Below are positions 49,701 through 60,320 of a DNA stretch of 64,000 nucleotides, piece after piece. Within the stretch, counting starts at the first letter, position 1, and each line of letters opens with the position of its first letter. The position numbers and the translations under genes are program-made. Source of the DNA: Zantedeschia hybrid cultivar (taxonomy: Eukaryota; Streptophyta; Magnoliopsida; Alismatales; Araceae). The notes beneath the pieces were generated by a model. That model did not search any database, was not told the origin of the DNA, and was given only the letters and a program-made list of their open reading frames with translations. The DNA lies in NCBI GenBank assembly GCA_030544215.1, contig JARZZO010000013.1, positions 47,201,196-47,265,195 of the forward strand, written 5' to 3'.

Positions 49701-50631
49701 GAGCTCTAGGTACATGAGATCACATCAATAATGATAATTCAAAAAGTGATGATGTTTAAAAATTTTAATCTATTAAATAAAGTTGACGCAGCCAGAATCC
49801 CATTGTCATGCTGAGGGTAATTGGCCGGGCCTGCAGTAGTTATTTCCTGCACAATCAACACAACACTCATCAAAGCGTCTTCGGTGTGATCTAGAGAGAG
49901 AGAGCACCTTTCGATGTTCAAGTATGTAGAGATACATGGCAAGAAATGAATGGTTATGTGGAGACAAGATGACTTACCTTAGCTAGACATCAGGTGAAGT
50001 TTTTGATGATTTGTGATGTGAGACTATCTCTTGAGAATGTAACCCTCCTTTTATGGTTTGCTCGTGAGGTTATTGGGTTGATTGGGCCAACTACTTCTCA
50101 GAACAAAGATTGTTTTTATTGGGCCGAACTGATAAGAGAAACAGTATCATCATCAAAAGTTAATTCTAAAAAATAATTTATTATTAAAAATATAACTAAT
50201 TATCTCAAAAGACTCTTGATCAACTGTCGCCCAGTCCAGTCCGTTCATATTATAGTAAATTGAGTTGACTTAAATCATCTAAACCGAATTGAGTTAAATT
50301 TGACTTGAGATTAGTCAAATTTGAGTTTGATTGGGTTCAAATTAGATTGGTTTTGACTTTTACATTAATTCGTATAAAAAATAAAATACTTCTAATAAAC
50401 TTTTTACAAATAGGATCATCCAAACTCTCCAACTTAGTTCACTCACTAACGAATTCAGATTGAATTTAGACTGAATTTGAATTAACTCTAAACTGATTTT
50501 GGACCTGACCGAAACTAGATTATACTATTTTAAATTTCAATTAAACTCAAATTACTACGTAACCCAGCCAAATTCGCTCAAGTTACATCGCTAAGCATTG
50601 CTAACAGCCTTAAAATGAGAACATTCCCGCT
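46728..50631. other. HPAT 3' flank and intergenic DNA
   Basis: Contains a T-run near 47177-47198 and short GA tracts near 47449-47461 and 47514-47528. Several open frames up to 120 codons (for example at 47917-48279) have no recognisable similarity. No gene could be supported. Confidence 0.45.
48880..49190. repeat. Repeat related to the 18565-19124 element
   Basis: Shared features are a CTTCCACATATT-type start, AAAATTGTGAACTC, a pair of TATGTTGATAAAAGTGT segments, and an end with GTAACGTATACGTACAAAAA. That end mirrors TTGTATACGTAACC of the 18.6-kb element. Boundaries are approximate. Confidence 0.4.
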
Positions 50632-50652
50632 AAGAGAGAGAGAGAGAGAGAG

Positions 50653-50819
50653 ATGCTGGACGTGTCGCGCGTGCAGAGGGAGGGACAGGGCCGTCTCCGG
50701 CGTCAGCATCAATCTCCACACCGGAGATGGAACCCTCTCCCACCGCTCCGGCATGATCTCCGGCCCCGTCGCCACTCCCTACGAGGGCGGCACCTTCAAC
50801 ATCAACATCCGCCTCCCCG
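50653..50819 (+). pseudogene. UBC27: UBC27-like ubiquitin-conjugating enzyme, first exon, probably frameshifted
   Basis: UBC27 is an E2 enzyme with a C-terminal UBA domain. The ATG at 50653, directly after a (GA)n leader (50632-50652), opens with MLDVSRVQR, the family N-terminus. Downstream, in a different frame, RDRAVSGVSINLHTGDGTL, GMISGPVATPYEGGTF and NINIRLPG follow and end at a GTGAGC donor (exon end 50819). In homologs about six residues separate VQR from RDR; here a single base does, so about 17 bases are missing and the frame is lost. The repeated AGGGA at the joint suggests deletion by slippage. No later exon (the active-site HPN and Cys region, or the UBA domain) was found in the remaining 13 kb. 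It may be a dead fragment, a gene with distant exons, or an assembly error. Confidence 0.7.
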
Positions 50820-51420
50820 GTGAGCAGTCCAACCCACCCCGCTGTTCCTGCTCCTCATTTCCCGTTTTATGTGCCGATTAGTCTCGCCGGGTCCGCACTG
50901 TGTTCTGTCTGCGGCGTTTCGACTTCTGTACTGGCAAGTTGTGTTCTTATCTGCTGCTTTGCTGTTGGGTCTCCCTCTCTTGGGAGAAAGTTTACTTCTT
51001 TGGGTAGTTTGACGGTGGTTGTGTGTTTGGAAGGAGGAGAAATGTTAGCACTGCGACACTTGTTAATTGTTATTGAATGCAATTACCATTCTATTCTCTT
51101 GTTGACATGAAAAAATTGTGATCTTTTGTTGTGGGGAATTTATGCAAACCTAGCCGAGATTGAGGTCACGGTGATCTACCATATGGGTACTGAAGAATGT
51201 GGCTCGTGTTAAGGTTAAAGAAAGAATTTGGGAGTTGGCAGGTGGATCAGTTTAGTTTTTGATAGGTATCTTTCTAGTTCTTGTGTTTGCTGGGTATAAA
51301 CCATGACCTCCCCTATCAGCTCAATAGGTTGTCCTATCTATCGCAATGGATATGTGTTCAGAACGGACTTCCGCTGCAAATGTTCATGTGTAATGGCTGG
51401 TTTTTCTTTTTCTTGGTTCT
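50820..51420 (+). other. DNA downstream of the UBC27-like exon
   Basis: It starts with a plausible splice donor and continues as T-rich, intron-like sequence. No further exon was recognised. Confidence 0.4.
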
Positions 51421-51600
51421 TCTTTTTTTTTTTTTATTTTATTGTAGGCCAAACGGCGAGGGACCACGGTTATTTACAAGATAAGCAGGGGTCGAAACCC
51501 GCAAGGCAACGCCCGAAAACAGGCAATGCACAAGCCTCCCAAAGGGGGAAACCCCAGAGCCCCGCGCCTTCGGCGCGGGGTGTTGGGGGGGGGGGGTGCT
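51421..51600 (-). mobile_element. SINE-like retroposon with strong terminal hairpin
   Basis: Read on the minus strand, it begins after a C-run with the hairpin CCCCGCGCCGAAGGCGCGGG (position 51580 downward; 9-bp stem, 3-base loop). It contains GGGTTTCGACCCC, similar to a pol III B box, and ends CTACAATAAAATAAAA in a run of A (the T-run at 51421-51436 on plus). Size, A-tail and B-box-like motif suggest a tRNA-derived SINE. No target duplication was found and the A box is not clear. Confidence 0.35.
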
Positions 51601-52193
51601 GTGCAAGTTTTCCCACTGCTTGGTGACAGAGTTTGAGGAAAATTCATGGGCTTGGAGATAATTACTGTAGCTTTAGTAGTATTAGTTCTTTATTTAGGAA
51701 GAGTCTGGAGTAATGACCTTTGGTATGTGTTATGTTCCCCTTTTCTGCACAATCAAGTGATTTCAACATTTTAATAGTTTCCTACTTTCCCCTGATACAT
51801 GGAATCCATATCTACTATCTATCGTTACTACTAGAACTTGTTACTCTTTAACTTCCATGGGTAATTTCTATATGCATAACTTTCGGTTATGTTTCACTCT
51901 TGGCATGCATTCTTTGTGTTTGTTTTTTCCAATTTATACCGGGGGAGGGGGTCGATACTTCTGTTAGTCATGATCATTTCCTGATTATTGCAGTCTTCCA
52001 TGCTCCTCTCTCAAAGAAATTCCACTTGGTGTTACTTAATATAAAGAGGCCCACTCATATTTATTAGATAAAAGCTCTTATATTTTACTGTTACCAGGTA
52101 AATCTTCCATTGGATGGTGCTTTCTTGCAAAAGGAACTTTGGGCAGGACTCATATGGTCCTACCTGTCAAAAATTCTGGAGACTTGTCAGCAG

Positions 52194-52523
52194 CTTGGTG
52201 TTTCGATTGAAATACCCACAAATGGTATTTTACGTAGAAATAGTATTCTTGCTTATTTCGACGATCCCCGATACCGGAGAAACGGTCCGGGGATTACTAA
52301 ATATGGGACTGCAAAGGTCAATTCAATCGTCAAAAAAGGGGATTTGATTGAATATCGAGGAGCAAAAGAATTTAGTCCAAAGTACCAAACGAAAGCAGAT
52401 CGATTTTATTTCATTCCCGAGGAAGTACATGTCTTACCAGGATCCTCGTTGATAATGGTCCGGAACAATAGTATTATTGGAGTGGATACACCACTCACTT
52501 TAAATAAAAGAAGCCGAGTAGGT
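52194..52523 (+). pseudogene. rpoC2: Nuclear copy of plastid rpoC2 (NUPT), internal fragment
   Basis: rpoC2 encodes the beta'' subunit of the plastid RNA polymerase. The plus-strand frame here encodes a 110-residue internal piece: NGILRRNSILAYFDDPRYRR, GITKYG, IEYRGAKEFSPKYQ, RFYFIPEEVHVLPGSS, VRNNSIIGVDTPLTLN. The plastid gene is over 1,300 codons and has neither start nor stop here; the flanks (before LGVSIEIP and after SRVG) are unrelated to rpoC2. The fragment has no stop codons or frameshifts, so the transfer is probably not very old. Boundaries are accurate to about 10 bases. Confidence 0.88.
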
Positions 52524-52780
52524 AGTCCACATTATCGGTCATGAATTGTCATGCAACTAGGAACCATCAAAAGTTTCCCCAACCCCCAGAAGGAGTTTAG
52601 AGAGGGGAAGGGGTAAATTTGGCATACATTAACCTTAACATGTGAAATGTGTGTATATTTGGATTGGATCCTATGGTTGGGGGAATAAGGGATGTCTGAA
52701 AGGACTGATGTGGGCTGTTGTATGGTGTTTTCCAGGGATTTATATAATGGGAAAGGGTGAGTATAAAAACATTCGTGCAT

Positions 52781-53130
52781 TTTTTTGTCATTTTATGAAA
52801 TGTGCTACCTTCCAAAACATATTATATCTCTACAACAAGAAAAGTTTTTTCAAGGATAAATAGTGCTCCTGATGGAAGATAATATTTCCAATTTCTATGT
52901 CAGTAACTTTTGTATCTCGTACAAGGTTCAACTGCTATATAAGTTTTCTTTCGGTTTGGGTATTATCTGTATGGTGAATATCTGTATTACTAAATATTCA
53001 TTATATTTTTTTGTCATTTTATGAAATGTGTTCCCTTCCAAAACATATTATTTCTCTACAACAAATAAATTTTGTCTTTTACCATATGGTGAATATCTGT
53101 ATTAATAAATATTCATTATAATGAATGGCA
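52781..53130. repeat. Diverged direct duplications
   Basis: TTTTTTGTCATTTTATGAAA followed by CCTTCCAAAACATATTAT occurs near 52781 and again near 53010. TATGGTGAATATCTGTATTA followed by AATATTCATTATA occurs near 52971 and 53084. The two repeat types alternate, as if one unit of about 110-220 bases had been duplicated. Confidence 0.65.
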
Positions 53131-53716
53131 AGTGAAATGCATTTTTTATTATTCAAGCTCTAGCAGTCTTCATTGTCTTTTTCATGGTCTACAGCAGGCA
53201 AATGCTCGGTGAAAGTTGGGTGGACTGGGTGAGCCAAAGGCCAATTTGCGCCAGCCCAAAATGAAAATGTGCCGATGCAACTTTTAACCAATCCAAACTT
53301 TAGAGGTATTTAGGTAAAATAACCATACTTGCAGTATTGTTGTATTGTTGTGAGTTCTCTCTAGAAGAATGAGTTGTATATTGTATTGAGTACCTTCTTT
53401 AAAGTGTTTGGTGGAATGGGTTTTATAAGAATACATCTCTGTTGCAAGTTGTTTTGAAAAGGGTAAGGCTGGTTGTCTTCTTCCATGAACATGTGATTAA
53501 AACAGCATTGAGCAGCAGAGCATTGGAATTTTTTAAAGAACTAGCGATTTCCGCTATTTTCTATGTCAATAGTTAGAGGGATTTTAATTCTTATCTGATT
53601 AAACAAACGATTTACTATTTTAGCAAATATATACATGTGTGGAAGGCTTTTCTCTCATAAGAAAGGAGCAAACACCCGTTTCCCAGTTTATGAAGGGACA
53701 AGGTGGGTCTAGAAGG

Positions 53717-53970
53717 ACTGACTAAGTCTACAAGGAGTGACTAACACCCCCACGGACGTCACTTCTTTTGTTTGTTGTCATGTGAAGGATTGGGCAACGC
53801 TTTTTTGTACCATGGATTGTTGTAACTCCACCTTTTTTTTGTCTTTTTGGTGAGAGTTGAGAGCTGCACCGGCTTGGTGCTCCTGTGTAGGAGATTTTTG
53901 TTTTTTGTATCTCCTCTTTGTATATGCTCTCTTCTCATTTATGATTCACATGGTACTATCCATTTTTTTT
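53717..53970 (+). mobile_element. Short retroposon with perfect 17-bp target duplication
   Basis: AAGGTGGGTCTAGAAGG occurs at 53700-53716 and 53971-53987, identical over 17 bases, enclosing 254 bases that end in a T-run. The last part (GCACCGGCTTGGTGCTCCTG, then a TAGGAGATTTTTG string) resembles the 3' end of the LINE at 25176-25640 (CACCTTCTTGGTGTC, then TAGGGAGTTTTTTG). It is therefore likely a 5'-truncated LINE end or a SINE sharing it. No coding remnant is visible. Confidence 0.75.
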
Positions 53971-53987
53971 AAGGTGGGTCTAGAAGG

Positions 53988-55206
53988 GTCCAGGTGCAAA
54001 GAGTGTAAACATCGGGACTGAGGAGAAGGTACAGGAACTATGTTTGATGCAACAGTAAATTGATTGTTTTGTCATAGGATCAGAATGATCTGGTATTGTA
54101 AGCTCCATCTCGGCAAGATTCCAAAACTGAATTTTTAGATGGATTCATTTTGCTAACCACAGGTACGGAGAGTTGTAGAGAGGGCTTCCCAGATGCATTA
54201 GTCAGAACGACACTGGAAACAGTCAATGGAGATGAAAACATGACTCTTGAAAAGCTCTGTTCTGGATAATCTCCATATGGTAAGGTCTGAGTCCACTAAA
54301 ATGGTTGATCAACATCTTCTGCCATCTTTTTCATTATTAGTTCCTCTCTGAGAGGCTGTAAAAAGATATTGAGATGAAAGTTTTAAACCAAGTGTATCCT
54401 CATGTTATGAGAAAACCCAGTATTCTATTGGAATAAGCCGACTCTTTTTATGGATCTGTATCTGTGCTTAATATACTGCCTCCAGTGTCATGCCTTTTCT
54501 GTCAAACTGCCAAACTCATCATGGTGTAATTCTGAAGACACTTCTGTTGGGAAATACAGAGAAACAATATGTTCTGTGCCCCTTCGCTTGCACTTTGGTA
54601 TGCCGCTACTCACATGAGGCCAGAGATAATTCAACACTTACGTATTTTATCTTAGATTCTTAATAAATGCCCTGTTTACCTTTTGGCCCATATGAGTGGG
54701 GATGTGTTGAGGTGCAGAGGATCTCATCTCAGAAGTAGAGACCATGGGTATTTGCCTGTTCACTAAGTGTAACGTGATGAAGCATTCTTTTGGCAGTCTG
54801 GGACTGCCTTGACACTTCAAAAAGATCATAGTAGATGCACTACACGATGTCAATAATCCAGAAAATGGTGCCAAGTACATGAAGGGTCATTTCAGATGTC
54901 CCATGAGATCGGTTAACACATAGTAAACTCTTTAGAGTTAGTTCTTAATACAAGGCAAAGAATGAAGGGAACACAATCACTATGACAAAGGAACACCATA
55001 GACTCTGGATGATTCATTTTAATGCTCCGATTGCCTCCTTCAGACAGAGACATTCAAATAGTGGTACGAAAATCCTAATCAGGTATAATGTTTCATAATG
55101 AATAATGTGACAGTAGTGTCTGTATAGAAGCATTTGGTAGCTTAATTATCCTATCAATTATGATGATGATAGATAGGATAGAGGATGCAAATAGCTTCAT
55201 TACAAG
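53988..55206. other. Intergenic or intronic, no gene seen
   Basis: No exon of UBC27 or any other recognisable protein was found. Confidence 0.4.
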
Positions 55207-55211
55207 TTCCT

Positions 55212-55636
55212 TGATGCATGATACGAAGCAAAGAATCCCTCCCCCATTCCCTTTTGCTTTTATTAGGCCAATTTATGGCCCATCATGTTTTTTATATTTT
55301 CTAGGAGTTATAAAAACGGGAATAAGGGATGGGAAGTCCTAGAGTCAGGGAGGGAGTCTAAGAGTTGGGAGTTACATATCTCTCTATATATGTATCTTGT
55401 TAACATAGGAGAGGAATTATTGAAAGAAAAAAAAAATTGACCTGATGTGTGTGTTCTACCTCTGTGACGGAGGTACTTAATTGGTGCGACGCCAGTCCTC
55501 TTCCCCTCCTCGGTGCGGCGCTGAGGAGCCTTCCCTCCCAGCTCCGGTATGACGCCGGAGCCTTTCCATCGGTGCGACGCCGACTGGTTCCCCTCCTCTA
55601 AACTCCACTTTTATCCCCCCTCCTTGTCCCGCATCG
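55212..55636 (+). repeat. 5' LTR
   Basis: Begins TGATGCATGATACG and ends CGCATCG, aligned to the CACATCA end of the 3' copy. A TATA-like ATATCTCTCTATATATG lies near 55376. The last 150 bases repeat GGTGCGACGCC-like units. At least ten substitutions separate it from the 3' LTR, which suggests insertion was not very recent. Confidence 0.92.
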
Positions 55637-55640
55637 GTTT

Positions 55641-55652
55641 TGGTATCAGAGC
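55641..55652 (+). other. Primer-binding site (initiator tRNA-Met)
   Basis: TGGTATCAGAGC is the standard plant retrotransposon site complementary to the 3' end of initiator methionine tRNA. Confidence 0.92.
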
Positions 55653-56913
55653 GTACCTGATCCCCCACTGCGCCGCCGCTCACCGTTGCTGCTCGCCGCT
55701 GTCATGCCCGCCATCGACGCCTGCTCCAGCTGCCGCTGCTACCGTTCCCATCGTCCCGCAGACGGCACGCACCACAGTCACCTACCGCCACTGGCAGCGT
55801 CACCGTCCGCCACCATAGCCCCACTGCCCCCAGCGCCGTCACCTCCCCACGCCGTCGCCGTCGCCGCTCCGTCATTGCCGTCATCGCTCTCGCCGCGCCT
55901 GTCGGATTCGCGGGATCCCACCGCCACTGCCGCCCGCGTCCATTGCTGTCGCCGTCTCCGCCCACTGCTGCCACGGCGGCCGCCGTTGCCACTTGCCCCA
56001 CCGCTTGCCCCGCCGCCTGCCGCCGTGGGCTCCGCCCTAGCCTCCCTCTCGGTTCGTGCAGGTGAAAGGAGAAGAAGAAAGAAGGGGAGACGACAAGGGC
56101 ACGAGCCCTTATTAAGATGGCCCGGTCAAACTGTGTTTGACCCAGTCCAATTGAGCCAAGGGGCGTGGGTTCGAACCATGATCCCACATAAGCTCGAGCC
56201 ACTTTATGTAGAAGAGCTCCTGGGTCATGTTTTAGCTATTTGGCTTGACCAGATTTAAAGAAAGTGGAGGTCCGAGCCACGTGGTTCGAACCATGGTGCA
56301 GCTAGTACCGAGCCAGGAGCCAACCCAGGTTCGTGTTGGGTACTGAGTGGTTGAACTGCAGCCTTAGTGCACCGTCCTCACGTAGAGTTCGATCGTGCTC
56401 CGATCTGCGTGCCATCTGCGCCGTTGGGTTCGTATCGACGAGACCTATTTTGATCCAGTGTGTTGCTGTTGCCGATCTGCCTCATTTTGCGTGCCGCTGA
56501 TGCACGCATACCGAGGACTCCAATTGCATATCTCAAGGCCTGCATCAGCTGCCTCAATTTGTGTGCTAATTTCGGACGCATTGATTTTGCAGCGGTCAGA
56601 GGTCCACTTGCCTCGTTTTGCGTGCCGCACTTGCATGTTTTACGAGAGCACTTGTGCTTACCGTTCGAGGTCGTCCCGAACCCCAATTTGAGTGCCGTCA
56701 GCGGCGTTGGTCTCGTCTCAATAAGGCCCATCCAGTTTCAGCACACATCAGACCTGATTTGCATTGATTTGCGTGCTACTTCTGCACGTATATCGAGGTC
56801 ATCCTTTGGGCTCTGTTTCTTGCACCGATCGTGCTGTTAGCTTCATCTCAGCAAGATGGACTCAGTTCCATAGTGGTGCTGCCTCTACGACACCTCGTTC
56901 TACGTGCCGCTGA
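55653..56913 (+). other. Retrotransposon internal leader with degenerate repeats
   Basis: The first 450 bases are GC-rich CCGCC-type sequence giving Pro/Ala/Arg-rich frames on both strands, not a credible gag. From about 56395 to 56800 a unit of roughly 100-120 bases recurs with TTTTGCGTGCCGC, TTTGTGTGCTAA, TTTTGCGTGCCGC and TTTGCGTGCTAC, each followed by a GCA-rich and TACCGAGG-like part. Confidence 0.5.
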
Positions 56914-57783
56914 TTGATTCGACAGAATTGGAGTCTCGGGGTAATCTCTTGCAACATGTCTTCCACTTATTTCCATTTTGATGTGTTCTTGCCGAATCGA
57001 AAATGGACGACATTGATATTAGATGAAAGGTCGAGTGATAATGTGATTCCCCAATATATTGTTGATTCACTGTTGAAGACGGACGAGATTCTTGTAGACG
57101 GAGATAAGACTTTTGTGGAATTTTATCGGCGGGTTAAAGGTGTCACCACGAGACACTCCACTACATATGTGGATGGAGCTTGATGTATTATAGATCCATG
57201 GAGCTCTTCTATTTGCTTGAGTCGAGATTGGCTATCAGAGCGTCAAGCAACAGTAGATGGTGATAGACGTCGATGCTCCCTCGTACACCCTCATCTTGAT
57301 GGACGTGAGTTCACGTTTCCGGAATCGTCACTTTATTCTCCTAAGGTAATGAAAACACCGTCCAAGTTGCTTGATACAGTCTCGCCAACTATAAAAGATG
57401 ATCAATCAAAGGATGTATGTGAAGACAGCGCATTGTTGTCAGCTGCTAGTGAGCTATTAGTTGTAGATTCATGGGATCACAGTTTATTTGTGGATTCTGG
57501 GTTACACATGTTCGATGCTGTTGTTTCCGATGATGACTTATTATGCAGGGGTGGGCATGACCTCATTTCTCCAGAGAGTTCATATTCTCTGTTAATTGTG
57601 GAATCAGGATCGGATCTTACTGATCTGATATGGCAGACCTTCTGTGATTCACATAAAGCAGACTGGGTGGTGATTCTTGATATGATTCTCTGCTTGAAGA
57701 CTCCCCAAGATGATCCAATCGTCCGCTTGATTATACACATTTTAAAACTCGAGGACGAGTTTTTTCGAACCAGAGGAGATTGA
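56914..57783 (+). pseudogene. Decayed retrotransposon protease-like reading frame
   Basis: Two adjoining frames, 56914-57183 and 57217-57783, are in the same reading frame and separated by one TGA at 57181-57183. The text (ILDERSSDNVIPQYIVDSLL, then WLSERQATVDGDRR and DGREFTFP) follows the layout of the aspartic protease region of Ty3/gypsy polyproteins, but the catalytic D-S/T-G is replaced by DER. The rest is acidic and Ser-rich with no known domain. The end (LKLEDEFFRTRGD) runs into the purine tract and 3' LTR, as in many gypsy elements. The family assignment is a reading of weak similarity. Confidence 0.45.
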
Positions 57784-58203
57784 TGCAGGATACGATGCAA
57801 AGAATCCCTCCCCCATTCCCTTTTGCTTTTATTAGGCCAATTTATGGCCCATCATGTTTTTTATATTTTCTAGGAGTTATAAAAACGGGAATAAGGGATG
57901 GAAAGTCCTAGAGTCAGGGAGGGAGTCTAAGAGTTGGGAGTTACATATCTCTCTATATATGTATGTTGTTAACAGAGGAGAGGAATTATTGAAAGAAAAA
58001 AAAAGACTTGATGTGTGTGTTCTACCTCTGTGACGGAGGTACTTAATTGGTGCGACGCCAGTCTTCTTCCCCTCTTCGGTGCGGCGCTGAGGAGCCTTCC
58101 CTCCCAGCTCCGGTGCGACGCCGGAGCCTTTCCATCGGTGCGACGCCGACTGGTTCCCCTCCTCTAAACTCCACTTTTATCCCCCCCTCCTTGTCCCACA
58201 TCA
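57781..58203 (+). repeat. 3' LTR
   Basis: Begins TGATGCAGGATACG directly after the purine tract and ends CACATCA before the TTCCT target duplication. Confidence 0.92.
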
Positions 58204-58208
58204 TTCCT

Positions 58209-59229
58209 CCATTATCAATACAAGTGAAGTTGAACAGCTCCCACTATCTCTAGGGCTAAATAATGCATTGTTTCCCAAAGAATGCTGTCTTGACATATTT
58301 AATCGTACTCACTCTGCTCATAATAGTACCTAACTTCAACTTCATATTTCAACATTTTGGCCATAGAATAGAAAAGATAACACTTGTATTATCAATCATA
58401 TGCAAGTTCAGTTTCATACTTTACCTATGTCCCCTGTAATAAATTCCAAGATTTTGAGAAAATGTATCCTTTTTTAAATTTATGAACAGTTTTAAGTTGA
58501 TATAGATTTTTTTTTCCGGGGTTCAGGCAATGCATTAACTGATTGGTCACATGTCCTTTACAGAGAATTTAAATCCGAGCTTCTCCAATAATTCTCTTTC
58601 TAGTGGATAATGTTTCATGAGAACATAACAGTGCACTACCGATGATTTCCCCAAATATGCTAATAGTTTTCTCACTTTCTTGCCATTTCTTGAGACTGGC
58701 AGCTGTTTTTTTGCTGTGTGTGTGTGAGAGAGAGAGAGAGAGGCTTCGATCCATGAGGCTGCAACTTTTGGGTGCCAATTCGGATTGCCCGTGTATGATT
58801 GATCATTTGATTTGTCTTTGGTATTTTTGGGTATAAGAATGTTTTGTTCGATTCATTATGCGTTAATCTCGAATGATTATGTGGTGACACTGTAACATTA
58901 CACCAGACTTTGGTTAATGCATCTGCCTGAAAAGAATTATATTGCCATGAACATCACCTACTGATGGGGGTTCTGAAGGTTAAAAAGTCATCTAGCCCTC
59001 TGGGGTATTCAGTTTGGATGACTCCGGTGACGTAAATGACACTTTATTTTAACATTTGACCTGTCTAATTTGTCCCCATTTCTCGTTACTACATACTGTT
59101 TTTATTTGTCTCATCATAATTTTGAGCTACTACTTTAGTTTCACTGCCTAACCTGAGTTTTAGTTTTCAGTTTCTTGCATTATGAGAATTTTCTTTTCCT
59201 GTGGTCAAAAGCTGATTCAAGGTTTGAGC
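58209..59229. other. Intergenic, no gene seen
   Basis: Contains a short (TG)(GA) microsatellite near 58716-58742. Nothing else recognised. Confidence 0.4.
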
Positions 59230-59651
59230 TAGGGCTGTAAACCGGTAGGATACGGAAATAGAAACACCAGTTTCCGTTTCTGATAGCAAAAATGAGTTTC
59301 TGATTCCGATGTAAATGGATCGTATTTCTGTTTCTATTTTATTGCCGATTCCAATATCGAAACTGAAAATAGTTTCGAAAAATTATCGGAAACAATTTAG
59401 AGTAACATCAATTCTGATTCCTTTTATTGTATGTATGTACCTAAGTTATTATATAGAATATATGCAATGCATAATTAAATTTATATATTATAATGATTAT
59501 CTATAAAGTTTAATATTTAGTGAAATCAAAAATCTGAACTAGGATACGAAAATAACAATTTTCGGGTAGATTTTTTTACTATCCATATCCGTTTTTTAAA
59601 ATAAAAAGTGGATCTAAAAGTTGAATAATCGAATTTCCATTTACAACCTTA
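59230..59651. mobile_element. hAT-like MITE with 7/8 target duplication
   Basis: Left end TAGGGCTGTAAACCG, right end ATTTACAACCTTA, flanked by GTTTGAGC (59222-59229) and ATTTGAGC (59652-59659). Length 422 bp, AT-rich, with no transposase. Confidence 0.8.
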
Positions 59652-60320
59652 ATTTGAGCTTGTCCAAAAAATTGGATGTGATTTAGAACTCCGAGTAAGT
59701 GTTCTTGGAGTCCCAAAAGAAAACCCATCTAATGCAGAAATATAAACAACTGATTTGAAAAACTTGGAATCGGTGACTTTTTCATTTCAACAGTCCAATT
59801 TATTTGGATTTTTTAGATTTTAATCCCTTTAATGCAGTCAGTGTTGGTAAGACTCCATGGTAATCCATCTATTTATTAAAAAATTTCCTGAATCTTGCTT
59901 TTCTTTCAAAGATTCTTTTGAAGGAAGTTTTTTTTTTCTTCATAATACTACGTTTTTTTTAAAAAATTTTTCAGTGTGTCTATCAAATAGCTTAAGATTT
60001 TAGGAGGATATAAATTAAGAATTAGATTACTAGAGTCTGTTCTGAAGTAAGACTATTTACGGGGACTTTTCTCTTTCATGTTTGTCCGGTTTTTACTCCT
60101 ATCATCAAAAAACAAGAATTCTATTTCAAAAAAGAAAAAGAAAAAAATGAAAGCTTTGCCTGTTTGACCTAAAAAGTTATCAGACTCGCTGCAACATCTC
60201 TGGAACATTATGGCTGTTCTACTGTACTCTCTATTGCGTGTGATGAAGGCTTGCCATCTGATCAACTGTTTGAACTGTATTATTGTGTGTTTGTCAATAT
60301 TATGTCTTTGCATCGTTTTG

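Larger units (their letters stand above)
55212..58203 (+). mobile_element. Complete non-autonomous LTR retrotransposon
   Basis: Two long terminal repeats of about 424 bases (55212-55636 and 57781-58203) flank a 2.1-kb interior. They are bounded by a perfect 5-base duplication TTCCT (55207-55211 and 58204-58208). A primer-binding site complementary to initiator tRNA-Met (TGGTATCAGAGC) lies four bases after the 5' LTR. A purine-rich tract (AGAGGAGA) precedes the 3' LTR. The interior has no reverse transcriptase or integrase; it carries a GC-rich leader, degenerate repeats, and a decayed protease-like frame. It probably depended on a related Ty3/gypsy-type element for movement. Confidence 0.92.

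Noticed and set aside
52110..52544. Functional nuclear RNA polymerase subunit gene
   Set aside because: Only about 110 of more than 1,300 rpoC2 codons are present, without start or stop; it is a plastid-derived fragment.
55686..56258. 190-codon plus-strand frame and an antisense 166-codon frame in GC-rich DNA
   Set aside because: Both are Pro/Ala/Arg low-complexity products of CCGCC-type sequence inside the retrotransposon leader, with no domain and with frames open on both strands.
56160..56295. Two GGTTCGAACC motifs suggesting tRNA B boxes
   Set aside because: No A box at the proper distance and no cloverleaf; they are part of the retrotransposon interior.
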